Origin: a virus
Length of the DNA stretch: 39,382 nucleotides
Virus record (IMG/VR): IMGVR_UViG_3300046683_000163
Location: 1 to 39,382 of that record
Direction: 5' to 3' (one strand)
Numbering within the stretch: position 1 is the stretch's first letter; each line of letters opens with the position of its first letter. This document shows positions 24,658 to 32,800 of the stretch, piece after piece. Made by a program: the position numbers and the translations under genes. The notes beneath the pieces are model-generated. The model saw only the letters and a program-made list of their open reading frames with translations. It was not told where the DNA came from and did not search any database.

Positions 24658-25316
24658 CGCAATGCCTCCTGCACCGTCATCTTGGGATAAGCCTTGAGCA
24701 AACTCACCGCCGAGCAGTTGAGCACGTCCACCCCGAGAATCTTCAAGGTGTCAGCCGCACCGTCGAGCGCCTTGCGCCATCGCGGCATGTTGTCGTTCGG
24801 ATGCGGGTTTGAGAGCGGCGGATAATGTCGCGGATGCCAGTGTTCGCCGAGATCGACCCGCATATCGAAGCCGATCAGGATCACCTGATAGACGCCGAAC
24901 TGAACCGCCAGGTTGAGCGCCTGAAACCCGCTATTGCCGCCCGCGCCGAGATGGCCAATCGTGCCGACTTTCAACTCGTTGCTGCGCGGCTCGACGTTGA
25001 CCTTGCGAATATCCTTGTAGATCGAGCAAGCTTCGGGATCCTGCGATATCTTCAAGCCGCCATAGGCGACAACACCCTGTCGCATCCGCCACCATTGCGC
25101 ATCGCAGCCGTACAGAACATCTGCCCATGGACAGAGTTGATAAGATTCGTTGATGGCGATGACCTTCGCTTTATCACGCAACAGACTGATTGGAGCCGCC
25201 TTCGCACTTGGCCCGGACGCAATGATTGCGCAGATTTTGCCGGTCCAGTCAGGCCACCAGTCAGGACGGTTGGAAGTGATGCAATCCGGGTTTGCCTTCG
25301 GGGCCGGGTTGGCCAT
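24642..25316 (-). CDS. MptE/DUF115-like protein, copy 1
   Basis: The 224-aa protein has a Rossmann-type opening with ASGPSA (33-38), then KVIAINESYQLCPWADVLYG and CDAQWW (to about 76). An LGAGGNSGFQALNLA block precedes VILIGFDM, followed by GEHWH. This layout is shared with the gene at 17,067-17,669 and resembles the DUF115/MptE-like fold, which includes pyrophosphokinases and putative sugar-transfer proteins in glycan and flagellin-modification loci. The ATG has AAGGA 8 nt upstream, inside the collagen-like gene. Activity unknown; the context suggests glycan or nucleotide-sugar work. Confidence 0.68.
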   Translation of the reverse strand: MANPAPKANPDCITSNRPDWWPDWTGKICAIIASGPSAKAAPISLLRDKAKVIAINESYQLCPWADVLYGCDAQWWRMRQGVVAYGGLKISQDPEACSIYKDIRKVNVEPRSNELKVGTIGHLGAGGNSGFQALNLAVQFGVYQVILIGFDMRVDLGEHWHPRHYPPLSNPHPNDNMPRWRKALDGAADTLKILGVDVLNCSAVSLLKAYPKMTVQEALRWHVR

Positions 25317-26154
25317 GCTTGCCGTCCTTACCGTCTTTGCCGTCGCGACCGCGGCGCGCGATCATGTGCCATTCCGCCGGGTTCAACTCGTTCGGTGCAC
25401 CCTCGGGATTGTCCCGACGGGCGATCCACGTCGAGCCGCCATAGCTGACCGAGTCACCGCGCCGATATTCGCCGCCCCGCTTCCAATAGTCCCGATAGAT
25501 TTGGACCGGGAACGTGAGGTTGTGCATCTTGGAATTTACCCCATCCGCGAACGTCAGGCGGATGGTCCGGTCGTCAGCCTGTTCAACCGAAAACTGTTCT
25601 AGCCCGAACCCGTCGACGCCGTCCCGACCGGGTGTCCCATCTTTGCCGTCAATGCCCCGCTCACCGGGCAGGCCGGGCAACCCATCGCGTCCGGGCAGGC
25701 CGTCGCGTCCAGGGTCACCCTTCTCGCCGAGGCCACCTGTGGCTCCTGTGGCCCCTACTGGCCCCGCCTCGCCACGTTCACCTTGGGGACCAGCAACGCT
25801 TTCCCCTGGATCGCCTTTGTCGCCTTTGTCGCCTTGGGCACCCGCACTGCCCACGGCACCGGCTTCGCCTTGCGGCCCGGATGGACCGGGCGGACCTTGT
25901 GGCCCCATTTCACCGGCCGCGCCATCTGCACCTCGCTCGCCCTGCGGACCGGGAATGACAGCCCGGCCCTGTAATTCAACCATCAATGCACGAAGCTCGA
26001 TCATCTCGGCTTCGTATCGGTTCACGACCAAAGCCACGGCTTTCGCCACCGCCTCGTTGACGTGCTCCATGACGACCGGCCCGATTCCCGCAACGACCGC
26101 GCGAATGACCGAGGGATCTATGCTGCCATTTTGAGAAATTTTCGTAACTCCCAA
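25261..26154 (-). CDS. Collagen-like virion protein
   Basis: The 297-aa product has an N-terminal helical, coiled-coil-like region (about 12-62). A long collagen Gly-X-Y stretch spans about 69-184, with a few breaks and many GDKGDPG- and GRDGLPG-type triplets. A beta domain at 185-268 contains YRRGDSVSYGGSTWIARRD, which resembles small carbohydrate-binding modules. A second short collagen run (GRDGKDGKDGKHGQPGPEG) is near the end. Such proteins trimerise into rods. The start is uncertain: the first frame codon is a TTG inside portal (37-bp overlap), and an ATG lies at codon 29. It overlaps the next gene by 56 bp. Likely a head- or tail-borne fibre. Confidence 0.82.
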   Translation of the reverse strand: MGVTKISQNGSIDPSVIRAVVAGIGPVVMEHVNEAVAKAVALVVNRYEAEMIELRALMVELQGRAVIPGPQGERGADGAAGEMGPQGPPGPSGPQGEAGAVGSAGAQGDKGDKGDPGESVAGPQGERGEAGPVGATGATGGLGEKGDPGRDGLPGRDGLPGLPGERGIDGKDGTPGRDGVDGFGLEQFSVEQADDRTIRLTFADGVNSKMHNLTFPVQIYRDYWKRGGEYRRGDSVSYGGSTWIARRDNPEGAPNELNPAEWHMIARRGRDGKDGKDGKHGQPGPEGKPGLHHFQPS

Positions 26155-27539
26155 TTGGCGAGTTGAGTAATCGCCGCCAGATCATCGGGATCCCATGCCT
26201 TGCCCGCATCCGGCGGCGGCGGCGCGGCTGGTGGCGTGGCCGAAGGCGGTAGCGGTGGCGGCTTGGCCGGGGCGAACGGATCCGCCTGCGCGTCGCGCTT
26301 GGCCAATGCAGGCAGGGAATAGTTTTGTTGTTGCATCAGCGGGGCTTCGCCGCCGAGCGTCGGTTCGAGGTTCAGGCGCGCCCGCGCCTCGTTTGGCGCT
26401 TTGATTCCTGCGCTGACCGCCTTGGCCTCGGCCTCGACCAGCGTAAGAGTGTCCATGCGCAAGAGATCGTCGAGGTCGAACCATGTGCCGTATGTCTTGC
26501 CGACGATATCGACCAGCCCCAAACCCTCGTCGAGCAAAAGCTCGATGGATTCAAAATACTTCTGCAAAGTCTGGCTGTAATATTGCTGATTCAATGATTC
26601 AATATTGTTGTAGCTCGGCGGATCGCCGACGTGCACCATGTGCGGCGGCACCCCGAACGATGCACACACCATCTTCGCCGACATCTGCAATTGCTCGAGC
26701 ATCTGCGCGTCGACAAAGTCCATGGTAAACTTCTCGAACTTCAATCCTGATCCCAAGATCGCCATCTTGCCGGAATTCGGCCCGGTGAATTTCGTATTGA
26801 AATACTCGGTCAATCGATCAACAACCGCTTGCGGGATATCGGCGGGCGCAGTCAGCGCACCGCTCGGCTTGGCCGCATTGGAAAAGAAGTCGGTCGACAT
26901 CCGTTGAATGTTGATGCCGTGGATGGCGGCCAGCGACGCCGGGGCCATCGGCGACAACCCACACAGCGGATGATATTTGAGCGTCATGGAGTCGTGGATC
27001 ATTTCGCTCGCGGGTACTGTCACCTTGTCTTCATTCAATCCGGTCAGGTAGTCCTTACTCAATTCGTAGAACACCGATCCATCAGGCGCGACCAGCACCC
27101 GGACGTAGGTCGGATCGAGCACGTAAAGCCGCACCACGACGCCACGACCGTCGCGCTCTTTCAGAACGTAGGTGTTGCCCGACATCAATTTTGACAGCAT
27201 CCAAGACTCAAAGAACTGAATGCGGTTCTGGAAATGATTGGGTTTGCGAATGACCGGCGTAAACGCCGGAACATCGATCTCGTCCCATATTCCGTCGTTG
27301 TCCTGCTCGACCAGTCGCAACCGGCACTTGGCGATGTCGGATGCGATGCGCTCGATGCAGGCATAGACCGCATGAAACGCGAGAACGTTTTCGGGCCGGT
27401 GCTGGATGTTGCGTTGCCATGCCCCGGTGAACGGCTCATTGACGACCGGGAACCACCAGTTGCCGCGGTCGCCGGGCACGGTCGTCACGTTCGACGTGTA
27501 ATCTTTTTTGCCGAAGATCGCTGGCCACTTGAACGCCAT
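26118..27539 (-). CDS. Portal protein, HK97 family
   Basis: This is the dodecameric ring at the capsid vertex through which DNA enters and to which the connector binds. The 473-aa product contains the family landmarks: VYACIERIASDIAKCRLRL (N-terminal), SGNTYVLKERD, a YVLDPTYVRV strand, IHDSMTLKYHPLCGLSP, LQMSAKMVCASFGVPPHMV, and NNIESLNQQYYSQTLQKY in the C-terminal helices. A Pro/Ala-rich tail (about 420-450) follows. The ATG at 27539 overlaps the previous stop (TGATG); a GTG one codon earlier is also possible. Here portal follows capsid, the reverse of the usual order. Confidence 0.93.
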   Translation of the reverse strand: MAFKWPAIFGKKDYTSNVTTVPGDRGNWWFPVVNEPFTGAWQRNIQHRPENVLAFHAVYACIERIASDIAKCRLRLVEQDNDGIWDEIDVPAFTPVIRKPNHFQNRIQFFESWMLSKLMSGNTYVLKERDGRGVVVRLYVLDPTYVRVLVAPDGSVFYELSKDYLTGLNEDKVTVPASEMIHDSMTLKYHPLCGLSPMAPASLAAIHGINIQRMSTDFFSNAAKPSGALTAPADIPQAVVDRLTEYFNTKFTGPNSGKMAILGSGLKFEKFTMDFVDAQMLEQLQMSAKMVCASFGVPPHMVHVGDPPSYNNIESLNQQYYSQTLQKYFESIELLLDEGLGLVDIVGKTYGTWFDLDDLLRMDTLTLVEAEAKAVSAGIKAPNEARARLNLEPTLGGEAPLMQQQNYSLPALAKRDAQADPFAPAKPPPLPPSATPPAAPPPPDAGKAWDPDDLAAITQLANWELRKFLKMAA

Positions 27540-27742
27540 CACTCGCCCTCGGCTCGTAGATCGGCGCGATTGTAGAACCCGCTGGCAGCTTCATCCTTGC
27601 GCGGCCGACCGACGCCACGCTTGGGCTGCGCCTTGCCCATGAGGATCCATGTGCGAGCTTCATTGTCGGGCACCTCGAACTCGTCCCCGGCTTTCAACGC
27701 GCGGCCGTAAACGAGGACATTCTCGGTTGCCGTGAGACGCAT
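27539..27742 (-). CDS. Small 67-aa head-region protein with AT-hook-like motif
   Basis: The start is the ATG at 27742, with a strong AAGGAG 7 nt upstream; the longer in-frame extension runs through the terminator and is not credible. The product begins MRLTATENVLVYGRALKAGD, a beta-rich opening like that of small proteins found next to capsid genes. Its second half carries KRGVGRPRKDE, which contains the GRP core of an AT-hook. It ends with TGATG coupling into the portal gene. It could be a minor head protein or a DNA-contacting factor. The family is not identified. Confidence 0.7.
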   Translation of the reverse strand: MRLTATENVLVYGRALKAGDEFEVPDNEARTWILMGKAQPKRGVGRPRKDEAASGFYNRADLRAEGE

Positions 27743-27757
27743 GATCGACTCCTTTAG

Positions 27758-27810
27758 AAAAAAATGGATCGGACGAACTGCAACCGGAGGGCCAGCGCCG
27801 TCCGATCCAT
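27758..27810 (-). terminator. Rho-independent terminator after the capsid gene
   Basis: A perfect 12-bp inverted repeat (ATGGATCGGACG at 27799-27810 on the minus strand and its complement at 27764-27775) encloses a 23-nt loop. A run of seven T on the minus strand (27764-27758) follows. It lies 27 bp past the capsid stop and just before the ribosome site of the 67-aa gene. It probably ends a share of transcripts so that capsid mRNA exceeds that of portal and downstream genes. Confidence 0.8.
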
Positions 27811-27837
27811 CCAGTCGGGAGGACGATGTTGCCCCGA

Positions 27838-29229
27838 CTAGCCGGTGTAAACGGCTGACGAGATATAAGCCGCGGCGTTGGCGCGACGCAGACGCCAATT
27901 GATGAAACGCTCGGCCTTGATGGCAATCGCGTTTTGCTGCCAGAGGCTGACCATCACAGTCGAACCAGTCACCGGAGAATCCGGTGCCGACTCCATCTGC
28001 AACGATGCTTCGCGGCTGGCGTCGATGGTCACCTGACCGTCATCGGCCATCAGCACCTCGCTCGCAAGCAATAGGATCATTGGCGATCCTTCCGCCGGGG
28101 AGCCGGTTGTCGACGGAATGTTTTCCGAGGCAACGACCGGGATGCCCGCAAGCGTGCCGCCATCCTTGGTCAAGCCAGGAAACATTTGCTGTCCGAGCGA
28201 GTTTTGGATCGAGCCGATTTGCAACGCGAGACGTTGCGTCATGATCCACGTGGCGCTGCCAAGTGACAGGTTGTTGGCGAGGAACGTCGTCAACAGCGTG
28301 TTGATGTCCTTGATTAGCGCCGCGCCGGTCGTGCCGGTGGGCACAATCGGGGTGATGCCGTTGATGATCGAGGCGGGCGAATTGGCGTCCGCCGCCTTGG
28401 TTGGATCCACGAACTGCGAGTCCATGAACTTCGTAATCGACGACGCCAGCGAGTCACGAACGATGGTTTCCACGGCTGGCGAGCTTGCGCGAACAAGCTC
28501 TTCGGTCAGTGGAATGATGCCCGCGATCTTGGCGAAGTCGAGCGTGACGGTCGTGAAGGCAAGCGAGGTGAGCGGCTTCGGCGCACCCTCACCGACCCAA
28601 TTGACCGTTGCACCTTGCGTCTGCACCGGCACCCTCACTTTGAACGGCACCCGTGTGAACCCCTGGATCCGACCGATGATGGTCATCGGATAAAGGAATT
28701 CAGCAAAGTTCTGCGCCATCACCTGATACTGAACGAGAGGACCGGCCCACACCGAGTCCGTCGTGGTGCCAAACTGAACCGCAGCTTTCAAGATGTCGGC
28801 AACTTCCGGCGTTTCCGCCATCCATTGCTCACGCGAGCGGAACAGATCGTAAGCATTGCCCATGCCCGCGGCCTGCGCCATCTTCGCCATCGTGTAGCGC
28901 ACCAGCGGACGCCACTTTTCCACCTCGCGCGACCGCACGATGATCGGCGATAGCCCGGTGCCGTTGCGGCTTTGCGCTGCGGCCTCGGACGTCGTGCCAA
29001 CGACCGGCAGCGCCTTGCTGACGTGGATCCGTTCCATGTCCTGCAAGCGGCCGATATGCTTGTCGAGTTCGTCGACCTTGGCCTTGTGCTCGGTGAACTT
29101 CGCATCCTGTTCGGCGTCGAGCGTTTCGCCCTTCTCGTCGGCAGCGTCCATGATCGCTTGCATCTGTCCATGCGCCGCGGCGCGCGTGGCTTCGGCCTCG
29201 CGCAACCTTTCCTGATTGGTCTTAGGCAT
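27838..29229 (-). CDS. Major capsid protein from internal in-frame start
   Basis: Inside the protease-capsid frame, codon 191 is an ATG (MPKTNQERLREAE) preceded by CAGGAG with 9 nt spacing, a good ribosome site placed exactly at the join of the two domains. Initiation here would give a 463-aa scaffold-plus-capsid protein, letting the phage make hundreds of capsid subunits per few protease copies. The predicted product has the usual HK97 layout: an N-terminal coiled delta domain to be cleaved, then the capsid fold. The site is seen directly; its use is inferred. Confidence 0.7.
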   Translation of the reverse strand: MPKTNQERLREAEATRAAAHGQMQAIMDAADEKGETLDAEQDAKFTEHKAKVDELDKHIGRLQDMERIHVSKALPVVGTTSEAAAQSRNGTGLSPIIVRSREVEKWRPLVRYTMAKMAQAAGMGNAYDLFRSREQWMAETPEVADILKAAVQFGTTTDSVWAGPLVQYQVMAQNFAEFLYPMTIIGRIQGFTRVPFKVRVPVQTQGATVNWVGEGAPKPLTSLAFTTVTLDFAKIAGIIPLTEELVRASSPAVETIVRDSLASSITKFMDSQFVDPTKAADANSPASIINGITPIVPTGTTGAALIKDINTLLTTFLANNLSLGSATWIMTQRLALQIGSIQNSLGQQMFPGLTKDGGTLAGIPVVASENIPSTTGSPAEGSPMILLLASEVLMADDGQVTIDASREASLQMESAPDSPVTGSTVMVSLWQQNAIAIKAERFINWRLRRANAAAYISSAVYTG

Positions 29230-29799
29230 CTTCTTTGACTCCTGAATTTTAATGGGGGGATTTGTCTTCGGTAGCCCTGCAGCACTGCCGTTCTGCTGCT
29301 TGTCAGCCCTGTCCGCCTGATCGATTGAGCGGACCATCGAAATCGTTGCGTCCTGATTGGCGGGGATTGTCACGAGCGAAAGCTCGAGCCATTCCCACGA
29401 CTTGATGCGCATTCCGTAATTCTTGCTTTCCTTGATCGGCTCGACGTCGAGCGCCCGAAACCCAATCGAGACGGCACGCACCAGCCGCGCCTTCACCGCC
29501 TGCCAAGCCTTGTCGACGGAGTTTTTGAGTTCGCCAGGTTCATCGATCTTGGCGAAGCGTGCGCGGAACGGGATCCCTGTCTCGGTGGCTTGCGCAAATT
29601 CAACGTGGCCGACCGGCTCGCCGCTCCTGTGCTGCCACAGCAACGGCATCGGGAGATCGAACTTCGCCCCCATGGATTCGACGATGTCATCCATCCGATC
29701 CGTCGAGGGTGTCGAGGCGATGCCTTCGATCACGCGCTCTTCGTCGTTGATTGCTTTGACGTCGAGCAGCGAATAGGCGCGATTCATCGTGGCCATCAT
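27838..29799 (-). CDS. Fused HK97-type prohead protease and major capsid protein
   Basis: The 653-aa product joins two proteins that are usually separate. Residues 1-155 are an S78/U35-type serine protease, with H57 in LLWQHRSGEPVGHV, S111 in AVSIGFRAL, and the conserved EWLELSLVTIPAN (136-148). Residues about 191-270 form a Lys/Glu-rich coiled scaffold (delta) region, and about 300-653 form an HK97-fold capsid protein containing NWVGEGAPKP and FAKIAGIIPLTEEL. The ribosome site AGGAGG is 2 nt from the first ATG and 5 nt from the second (29796), so 29796 may be the true start. An internal start can make capsid alone. The protease would cut the scaffold region during maturation. Confidence 0.92.
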   Translation of the reverse strand: MMATMNRAYSLLDVKAINDEERVIEGIASTPSTDRMDDIVESMGAKFDLPMPLLWQHRSGEPVGHVEFAQATETGIPFRARFAKIDEPGELKNSVDKAWQAVKARLVRAVSIGFRALDVEPIKESKNYGMRIKSWEWLELSLVTIPANQDATISMVRSIDQADRADKQQNGSAAGLPKTNPPIKIQESKKMPKTNQERLREAEATRAAAHGQMQAIMDAADEKGETLDAEQDAKFTEHKAKVDELDKHIGRLQDMERIHVSKALPVVGTTSEAAAQSRNGTGLSPIIVRSREVEKWRPLVRYTMAKMAQAAGMGNAYDLFRSREQWMAETPEVADILKAAVQFGTTTDSVWAGPLVQYQVMAQNFAEFLYPMTIIGRIQGFTRVPFKVRVPVQTQGATVNWVGEGAPKPLTSLAFTTVTLDFAKIAGIIPLTEELVRASSPAVETIVRDSLASSITKFMDSQFVDPTKAADANSPASIINGITPIVPTGTTGAALIKDINTLLTTFLANNLSLGSATWIMTQRLALQIGSIQNSLGQQMFPGLTKDGGTLAGIPVVASENIPSTTGSPAEGSPMILLLASEVLMADDGQVTIDASREASLQMESAPDSPVTGSTVMVSLWQQNAIAIKAERFINWRLRRANAAAYISSAVYTG

Positions 29800-29826
29800 G
29801 GCCTCCTGAACTAAGGAATGAGAGAG

Positions 29827-32800
29827 TTACGCCGCGCGCTTGGTGCCCGGCCCGGAGTAGCGGCGCGGACCGGCATCAGCACCATCAACCGGCGGACGCG
29901 GTGTAGCTGCTTGGCCGGGCGGTCGTGGGCGAGAGATATTGTAGGCAACCAGCGTCGCGTTGGCGCTCATGCCACCGGCACCGATGAACAGGGCGGCAAC
30001 CCTTTGATTGGTGCGAGCGTAGACCGAGAGTGAACTCGTGCCATTAAAGTTGGCCGCAAGTGCGTGCTGCTGTCGGATGCTGACCGCCAGCGATCCCACG
30101 CCAGCAAAGATTGCATCGAGCAGCCGCAGCTTGAGTGCGTCGGCCTGCAACGATCCGACACCCGCGAACGTCGCAGCAATAGTCCGGCTTAGACCGACCG
30201 TGACGGTGAGCGAACCCGTGCCCGCAAAGCTTGCGGCAATCGTCGTGCGTAGCGCGGCATATGCCGACAGCCCACCTGCACCCTGGAACGTTGCCGAACC
30301 GCTTTGTGTCCCGGCTTGGATCGAGTCGGCGACCATGCCGCCCGCGCCAGCAAACGTGGCCGCGATTGACGTGCGCAGTGCCGCGTAGGCAGTGAGTGCA
30401 CCAGCGCCGGTAAACGTCGCCGCGATTGCTTGCGGCACTTTGCCGGTACTGACACTAAGGCCACCAGCACCAGCAAAGATGGCCGATGCAGCGACCATCT
30501 GACTGGCGCTGGCAGTGAGTGCGCCAGCACCGGCAAAGGTTGCAGCGCCATCTTTAGCGAGAGCGCCGCTAATTCGTGTGGCATCGACACTGAGAGAACC
30601 AGCACCGGCAAACGTGGCCGCAGCCGTCTTCGAATTCGCCGTATCAACACTGAGCGAGCCAACACCAGCGAAGCTCGCCGCAGTAACTTTCTGGTGCGAC
30701 GTGTCGGCAGATAGCGAACCAACGCCGCCAAACGTGGCCGCAACCAACATCCGCGCCGACACCGCGGCAGACATTGTGCCGGTGCCGTTGAACGTCGCCG
30801 AGCCGGACGCCAGACCGGCCTTCGACGCATCCGCGACGAGACCGCCGGTGCCGTTGAACGTCGCCGCAGCGAGCAACTGCGAATTGACGTAGACGCTGAA
30901 AGTGCCCGCGCCCGCAAAACTTGCGCTGATCGGCGAGCGCATCGCAGCGTAAGCACTGAGCGAGCTTGTGCCGCTGAACGTTGCTGCGGCGGTCTTGGAT
31001 TTCGAGCTATCAACCGACAGCCCGCCAGCGCCGCTAAACGTTGCAGCGATGGCTAAGTTCTGGTTGGCCGCAACAGTGAGCGAGCCGGTGCCCGCGAGCG
31101 TCGCCGCTGCCGCCATGCCCTGCGTGGCGAGCGCCGACAGTGCGCCAGTGCCCGCAAACGTGGCCGCACCGGAAGCTTGCCCGGCCTTGATCGTGTCTGC
31201 GGTTAGATTGCCAACGCCGCCGAAGGTAGCGGCGATCTGCATCTGCAGCGCGCCGTAAGCCGTGAGCGAGCCGACACCGCTGAACGTTGCAGCCGCAAAC
31301 TTGTAAACGCCCGCAACAACACTGAGCGAACCAGCGCCGCCGAATACTGAGCGAGCATCAACCCCGAGATTTGCGGCGACGCTGAATGAACCTGCGCCAG
31401 CGAACGTAGCCGACGCAAACTTATAGACTGCCGCATTAACAGAGAGCGAGCCGCTACCGGCGAACGTTGCGGCACCATCTTGCGCAACGCCGCTAGGCGA
31501 AATAACCGACGCATTAACGCTGAGAGAACCAACGCCGCCAAAACTCGCGTAACCAGCCGCAACGAGATCAGGTTCATTCGGTGGCCAAGTAAGCCCACCA
31601 GAACCAGCGAACGTTGCGGCAATGAACTTGTAGTTGACCGCGTTGACACTGAGCGAGCCGACGCCGCCAAAGTTGGCGTAAGCCGCTGCAAACAAGTCCG
31701 GCTCATTCGGCGGCCATGTAAGTCCGCCAGCACCAGCAAAGGTCGCACGCCCATCGTGAGCAACGCTCTGCTTGACGACTTGAGCATCGACCGAGAGTGA
31801 ACCAGCGCCGCCGAACGTGGCGCGAGCAACGAGATTAGAGTTGACAAACGCGCTGAGAGAACCCGCACCGGCAAGCGTGGAGCGTGCGGCAAATCTCTGT
31901 GTCGTTCCCGCCGAGAGCGAACCAACGCCGTCTAACCGAGCAGAACCTTGCGGCCCAAGGACTGCATACCAAAAGACGTTGATCTTGCCTGCGCCGCCAA
32001 GACCAACAGCACCACTACTGCTACCACCACCACCGCCGCCGCCGCCGGGCACTTGGCCAACGCCGCCAGCACCGCCAGCACCCGCACCGCCAACACCACC
32101 ATTGCCGCCACCCGTCGGCGCGACGCCACCAGCGCCACCCGCAGCACCAACACCGACGCCACCGGCATTACCCGCCGCTGCCGTACCGGCAGATGATCCG
32201 CCGCCGCTACCTCCGCGACTGCCGCCACCACCCTGTGCGGCAGTAATCCCGCCACCACTGTATCTAAGCAAACCGCGAGCATTAGCGTTGCTAGCACTAG
32301 CAATGGTCAGATCGTTTCCGCCTACAGCGGACGGATTTGGCGAAACACCGCTGGCAAACCAAGTCGTGCCGCCATCGTTAGACCCAACGTTAGGCGTACC
32401 GATTGAAACGGTGATGGCCGATAGTGAAGTCGTCGTGTAGTGCGTGCCGCAGTAAATAGCGCCACCGGCACCCGCCTTCGCTCCTGTGGCAGCGGTGGGT
32501 TGTCCGCCACCTCCCCACAGATCGAGATCGTGGACGCCGACAACTGACGGCGTGAAGCTAGTAGTACCTGTGTTGATAACTTGCGAACTTTGCGACGCAT
32601 TGTCTACAACAACAAGACGCAGGCTTCCGCCTACATCAGAGCCGATAACAATCCGGTCGGAGCTAACGGTAGGCGCGGTGTTGGTTCGCACTTTTTGACC
32701 CGTTATTAAATAACGAGTCCAACCGTCTGAACCATTGCTTAGGTTTGTAGCAAAGCCGCCGGTGTCAGTAACAGCAAGCGAGGTTGTAGCAGAAATCGAA

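Noticed and set aside
27743-27898. N-terminal extension of the 67-aa protein
   Set aside because: It would read through the terminator hairpin and the capsid 3' end; the AAGGAG 7 nt before 27742 decides the start.
31203-31925. 240-aa and similar long frames overlapping the repeat fibre
   Set aside because: Out-of-frame products of the same repeat DNA, rich in Arg/Leu/Ser; they arise because the repeats lack stops in several frames.
29950-31947. Regular repeats as a CRISPR array
   Set aside because: Repeats are imperfect, in frame, and encode a continuous protein; there are no unique spacers between identical repeats.
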